A DNA stretch of 9,247 nucleotides, from the NCBI GenBank assembly GCA_012961055.1, contig DUAA01000303.1:1-9247 (forward strand), in the 5' to 3' direction. Below, one piece after another: positions 6,185 to 9,247 of the stretch. A program made the translations under genes and the position numbers. A model generated the notes under the pieces. The model searched no databases and was not told the DNA's origin. It worked only from the letters and a program-made list of their open reading frames with translations. The number at the start of each line of letters is the position of its first letter. The first letter of the stretch is position 1. This DNA is from Nitrospinaceae bacterium. Lineage in GTDB: Bacteria; Nitrospinota; Nitrospinia; Nitrospinales; VA-1.

Positions 6185-6292
6185 TAGAAAATTATGAGTT
6201 GACGTGAGTGAGAATTAATCCGAGCCGACGGGACCTTTTTTGTAGTTCACCCACATCTTCACTGGTCAGGAGTTGGATGTCTTCTCAGTATG

Positions 6293-7291
6293 TCATAGCG
6301 AGGATAGTAAGCTGTCTTTTACTTCTTTCCCTGAACCAAGGGTGACTCCCGCTCCAACAATGGAGTTTTGCACGGTGGCATCGGAACTGATTGTGGCGCC
6401 TTCCCAAAGGATGGAGTTTTCCACCACTGCACCGGAACGAACTCGACATCCAGTTCCTAATACCGCATAGGGACCTACCTGCGCATCATTGGAGATTTCG
6501 CAGTCCTTTCCTATATGAACCGGTGGAACTATCAGAGGCCCTTCGGGGTTTCTTGATGATAAAGCCTTTAATGACAACTTTCCATCGAGTGCGTCGGCCT
6601 GTGCCTGGATATACGTTTCCCGGGTGCCCATGTCGATCCAGTATTCATTGTGTAGGTATCCATAGACGGGGAGATTGTCTTCGATCATTTTTGGGAACAC
6701 GTCTTCTGTGGTACCAAAAAATTTACCTTCGGGGATGCGGGAAAATATTTCTGGCCCCATGATCTGGATTCCGGTAAACATGACACGTTGGGTTCTTGTG
6801 GGGAGATATTCAATGGAGGCATCCACAAACCTAGTGATACGACCATCATCAGCCAATTCGATAGGTTTATATTTTTCTGGCTGGGCATCCTGTCGAACCA
6901 CTAGTGTCAAGCAGGATTTTTTTTCTTTATGAAAACTGACCACCTGTTTCAGATCGATATTTGAAAGCACATCACTGTTGATCACTAAAAATATTTCTTC
7001 ATCAAGAAAGGGTTGAGCTTTTTTGAGTCCCCCAGCGGTTCCTAAAATTTCATCTTCGTGTGAAATTTTCAAACGCACTCCAAATTTAGACCCATCGCCG
7101 AAATGTTCAACAATCTTATCGGGAAGGTGATGCACATTAACGATGATATCTTGAATGCCTTGGGTTTTTAAAAAAATTAGTGCGTGTTCTAAAAGGGGCC
7201 GGTTTAGTACCGGGAACATGGGTTTGGGGAGATTATGGGTCATTGGCTTAAGACGTGTGCCGAAGCCAGCCGCCAGGATCATAGCCTTCAT
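6293..7291 (-). CDS. Sugar-phosphate nucleotidyltransferase with hexapeptide-repeat C-terminus
   Basis: The enzyme joins an NTP and a sugar-1-phosphate to give an NDP-sugar for glycan synthesis. Residues 1-235 form the nucleotidyltransferase domain: LAAGFGTRLKPMTHNLPKPM (6-25) binds nucleotide and phosphate, LGTAGGL (83-89) follows, Asp107 in INSDVL is the metal ligand, and YWIDMGT (217-223) closes the active site. Residues about 255-325 are left-handed beta-helix hexapeptide repeats (VHIGKDCEISNDAQVGPYAV and following). The layout resembles mannose-1-phosphate guanylyltransferases of the GMPP type and related enzymes; glucose-1-phosphate or heptose-phosphate substrates cannot be excluded. 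Its ATG overlaps the mtnA stop by ATGA, which implies translational coupling. It is the last gene of the minus-strand operon. Confidence 0.9.
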   Translation of the reverse strand: MKAMILAAGFGTRLKPMTHNLPKPMFPVLNRPLLEHALIFLKTQGIQDIIVNVHHLPDKIVEHFGDGSKFGVRLKISHEDEILGTAGGLKKAQPFLDEEIFLVINSDVLSNIDLKQVVSFHKEKKSCLTLVVRQDAQPEKYKPIELADDGRITRFVDASIEYLPTRTQRVMFTGIQIMGPEIFSRIPEGKFFGTTEDVFPKMIEDNLPVYGYLHNEYWIDMGTRETYIQAQADALDGKLSLKALSSRNPEGPLIVPPVHIGKDCEISNDAQVGPYAVLGTGCRVRSGAVVENSILWEGATISSDATVQNSIVGAGVTLGSGKEVKDSLLSSL

Positions 7292-8328
7292 TTTTTATTT
7301 ACTATTGCCTTGAGTGACTCGGTGAAGGGAGCGCGCGCGATCCCCTTTTCGGTGATGATTGCGGTTACCAGATTATTTGGGGTGATATCGAATGCGGGAT
7401 GCGCCACCTCTATTCCCTCGGGTGCAATCCTTTTGCTATTGATGTTCACCACTTCTTCTGCCGTGCGCTCTTCAATAGGAATTTTATCGCCGGAACAGAG
7501 AGAAAGATCCAAGGTCGAGACGGGTGCCGCAACATAAAACGGAATATTATTTTCCTTGGCGAGCACCGCAACCATATAGGTGCCTATTTTGTTGGCGACA
7601 TCCCCATTTCCTGCAATACGGTCAGCTCCTACAACAATTAGATCAACTTCTCCTTTTTTCATAAAGAAACCGCACATGCTATCGGTGATTAGCTTGACGG
7701 GAATATTGTCTTCCTTGAGCTCCCAGGCGGTCAGCCTAGCTCCTTGCAGAAAAGGTCGTGTTTCGTTAGCCAGAACTCGGATATTTTTCCCAGCATTAAC
7801 CGATGCTCGTACAACTCCCAGCGCGGTTCCAAACCCTGCTGTTGCTAGGGCACCGGCATTACAATGGGTCAAAATGACATTCCCATCCTTAACTAGTGTC
7901 TGCCCATGCTTGCCCATCGACTGGTTGATGCTTATATCTTCTGTCCGGATGGTGAGGGCCTCTTCTTTCAGCCGGGCTTTCAATTCAGGGATAGAAAGAT
8001 TTTTGGCATCTCTTGCGACTTGCTTCATCCTGTTGATAGCCCATGAAAGATTCACAGCGGTTGGTCGAGATTTTCCGAGCAGGTCGCACTGTTGTTCCAT
8101 TCGTTTGAAAAAAGCATCGAAGTTAGAAGCGGCAATCGTGTCGGCTCCCAGGCTGACTCCCATAGCTGCTGCGACGCCAATAGCTGGTGCACCTCGGATG
8201 ACCATGGTTTTGATGGCTTCTCCAACTTCTTCTATGGTTTTACAATCAACAAATACTTTTTCTGTCGGAAGGCGGGTTTGATCGATCATTCTCACCACTC
8301 CGTTTACATACTCTATGGTTTTTATCAT
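7288..8328 (-). CDS. mtnA: S-methyl-5-thioribose-1-phosphate isomerase MtnA
   Basis: MtnA converts 5-methylthioribose-1-phosphate to 5-methylthioribulose-1-phosphate in methionine salvage; it belongs to the eIF2B-alpha-like family. The 346-residue length is typical, as is the N-terminus IEYVNGVVRMIDQTRLPTE. Key motifs are RGAPAIGVAAAMG (45-57), LTHCNAGALATAGFGTAL (153-170) with catalytic Cys156, VLANETRPFLQGARLTAWEL (185-204), and VVGADRIAGNGDVANKIGTY (232-251) with catalytic Asp236. PAFDITPNNLVTAIITEKGI (311-330) is the C-terminal signature. No other salvage gene is visible here, so the pathway must be completed elsewhere, or the protein could act as a relaxed pentose-phosphate isomerase. 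The ribosome site before the ATG is weak. It follows the DUF167 gene by 45 bases and overlaps the next gene by 4. Confidence 0.96.
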   Translation of the reverse strand: MIKTIEYVNGVVRMIDQTRLPTEKVFVDCKTIEEVGEAIKTMVIRGAPAIGVAAAMGVSLGADTIAASNFDAFFKRMEQQCDLLGKSRPTAVNLSWAINRMKQVARDAKNLSIPELKARLKEEALTIRTEDISINQSMGKHGQTLVKDGNVILTHCNAGALATAGFGTALGVVRASVNAGKNIRVLANETRPFLQGARLTAWELKEDNIPVKLITDSMCGFFMKKGEVDLIVVGADRIAGNGDVANKIGTYMVAVLAKENNIPFYVAAPVSTLDLSLCSGDKIPIEERTAEEVVNINSKRIAPEGIEVAHPAFDITPNNLVTAIITEKGIARAPFTESLKAIVNKK

Positions 8329-8356
8329 GATGAAATTTCTTTAGGATGCGTAAATC

Positions 8357-8370
8357 AATAAAATTTTATT
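8357..8370. repeat. 14-bp perfect AT palindrome before mtnA
   Basis: AATAAAATTTTATT is perfectly self-complementary and lies in the short gap between the DUF167 stop and the mtnA start. It may be a protein-binding site or simply AT-rich spacer sequence. It is too weak in GC to be a terminator. Confidence 0.3.
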
Positions 8371-8373
8371 TTA

Positions 8374-8742
8374 TTAGGAATTACAAATATTAATGATATT
8401 GAACCCCGAATTATCCAAGGATGATTTAGATAGACTGGGAATTTTTGCGGTTAGCTTACCCCGAAAAACGGATTCGTTCATGCCATTAATCTCCAACATT
8501 TTATTTTTACTGCTGAATCCCGAAACAATACGGACTCTGGAGGGACTTAGTCCCAGCCATTTAGCTAGGAATTTGACACAGGTTTTGTTAGCGGCTCCGT
8601 CAACAGGTGGTGAGGTCAGTCGGATTTTTAAGGAGTTATTATGGATTCCCGAAATTTCGTTTTTAGATGATCGGGGTTGAACAACAACTGAAAACCGGAT
8701 TCCATTATCGCAGGGATTGATCTTAATTTTAGATTCCGGCAT
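8374..8742 (-). CDS. DUF167 (YggU-type) family protein
   Basis: This small conserved protein belongs to the DUF167/YggU family, whose function is not established. The core is easily seen: FSVVVQPRSSKNEISG (17-32), then LKIRLTSPPVDGAANKTCVK (38-57), the family hallmark, then LAKWLGLSPSRVRIVSGFSSKNKMLEI (59-85). The 122 residues include a C-terminal extension of about 30 residues without recognisable features, longer than the usual ~100-residue proteins. The ATG is 7 bases after the divIVA-like stop. In several bacterial groups DUF167 genes lie beside division or DivIVA-like genes, which agrees with this arrangement. Confidence 0.9.
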   Translation of the reverse strand: MPESKIKINPCDNGIRFSVVVQPRSSKNEISGIHNNSLKIRLTSPPVDGAANKTCVKFLAKWLGLSPSRVRIVSGFSSKNKMLEINGMNESVFRGKLTAKIPSLSKSSLDNSGFNIINICNS

Positions 8743-8749
8743 TGCCGTT

Positions 8750-9247
8750 TTAGGTCCCCGCTTTAAATTTGTTTAAATGCTTTACTGCTGTAGTTCGGAT
8801 ATTATCCATTAGCTGTTGCTTTTGTTTTTGTAGCTTTTCGATATCTATCTTGAGTGAGTCTAACTCCTTTTCAGCATTGAACTTATGTTGTTTTGCATAT
8901 TGCTTTGCGGTGTTTATGATTGTTTTCGTTTTTTCCTTCAAAACCTCAGGAGTCAGTTGTGAAAATTGACTATTTTCGTTTGGCCGACCTTCTTCTACTT
9001 TTTTCATCTTCTCGATCAGCAGATCCTTTTCCTCCAGCTTTTTACGAAGGTTTTGTAATTCCTCTTCCACCTCAGGAGTAATTCTTGTTTCCAGTTCTTG
9101 TAGAGAAATGGTATCCAAATTTTGTCTGAGCTCCTGAGTTTCCTCAGCCATGGATTTGAAGTCATCGGCTATAAGGTGAAGGAATGTATCCACCTCTTGC
9201 TTATTATAACCACGGAACTTATCGTGAAAGCATTGCTCTAAAATGTC
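8750..9247 (-). CDS. DivIVA-domain coiled-coil protein, 5' end outside the window
   Basis: The minus-strand frame stays open to the right edge, so the true start lies beyond the window; the GTG at 9191-9193 is an internal valine, not a start. The first visible residues, FHDKFRGYNKQEVDTFL, match the conserved N-terminal DivIVA signature (F-x-x-x-F-R-G-Y-x-x-x-E-V-D-x-F-L), which in Gram-positive members binds curved membrane. About 165 residues are visible and only a few N-terminal ones should be missing. The rest is strongly charged and helical, with two coiled-coil stretches separated by a Pro/Gly/Asn-containing linker (EEGRPNENSQFSQLTPE). In Gram-negative bacteria the role of such proteins is not well defined; a scaffold for division or cell-envelope growth is inferred. 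It heads the visible part of the operon with DUF167, mtnA and the nucleotidyltransferase. Confidence 0.85.
   Translation of the reverse strand, partial: DILEQCFHDKFRGYNKQEVDTFLHLIADDFKSMAEETQELRQNLDTISLQELETRITPEVEEELQNLRKKLEEKDLLIEKMKKVEEGRPNENSQFSQLTPEVLKEKTKTIINTAKQYAKQHKFNAEKELDSLKIDIEKLQKQKQQLMDNIRTTAVKHLNKFKAGT

Noticed and set aside
6216..6241. Terminator candidate in the convergent gap after the DUF3386-like gene
   Set aside because: Only a 3-4 bp stem (CCG/CGG) precedes the T-run. It is too weak to annotate, although a terminator would be expected in this gap of about 108 bases, which otherwise holds nothing I can identify.
7580..8281. Plus-strand frame of about 233 codons opposite mtnA
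   Set aside because: It is antisense to a fully conserved mtnA, low in complexity and rich in Ser/Pro/Ala, as expected for a shadow frame.

Overview
This window reads as an ordinary chromosomal housekeeping region of a Gram-negative bacterium. The outer-membrane evidence is a BamD-type assembly lipoprotein and an ExbB/ExbD proton-channel pair. The base composition is moderately AT-rich. The combination of a DivIVA-type coiled-coil protein, a DUF167 protein, a small sigma-70 factor without region 1.1 and a DUF3386-like protein (a family I associate mainly with cyanobacteria) suggests a deltaproteobacteria-like or Nitrospinota-like lineage. That placement is inference; nothing in the window fixes it.

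Layout from left to right. Positions 1-268 hold no confident gene, but carry a promoter-like region with a long inverted repeat just before ftsY (269-1219, +). Then comes a decayed or orphan reading frame on the minus strand (about 1238-1435). Next are tRNA-Cys(GCA) and tRNA-Gly(GCC), both minus strand, driven by a consensus-perfect promoter at 1692-1719. A minus-strand cluster follows, transcribed bamD-like lipoprotein (4003-3242), group-2 sigma-70 factor (3229-2336) and plsY (2313-1723). A divergent intergenic region with candidate promoters on both strands separates it from the plus-strand set exbB (4174-4968), exbD (5016-5414) and, after a strong hairpin, a DUF3386-like gene (5507-6184). 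The right third is a tight minus-strand operon, transcribed divIVA-like (cut by the window edge) to DUF167 to mtnA to nucleotidyltransferase, ending at 6293 and convergent with the DUF3386-like gene.

Functionally most genes touch the envelope. FtsY targets membrane proteins, PlsY makes the first acylated phospholipid precursor, BamD builds outer-membrane beta-barrels, ExbB/ExbD transduce proton motive force, and the nucleotidyltransferase makes an activated sugar probably used for surface glycans. MtnA belongs to methionine salvage. The sigma factor lies between two envelope genes and is probably co-transcribed with them.

I did not find a convincing new multi-gene system. The points most worth a second look are the DUF3386-like gene with its own hairpin leader, the palindromic element before ftsY, the orphan coding remnant next to the tRNA pair, and the 13-codon mini-frame between exbB and exbD.
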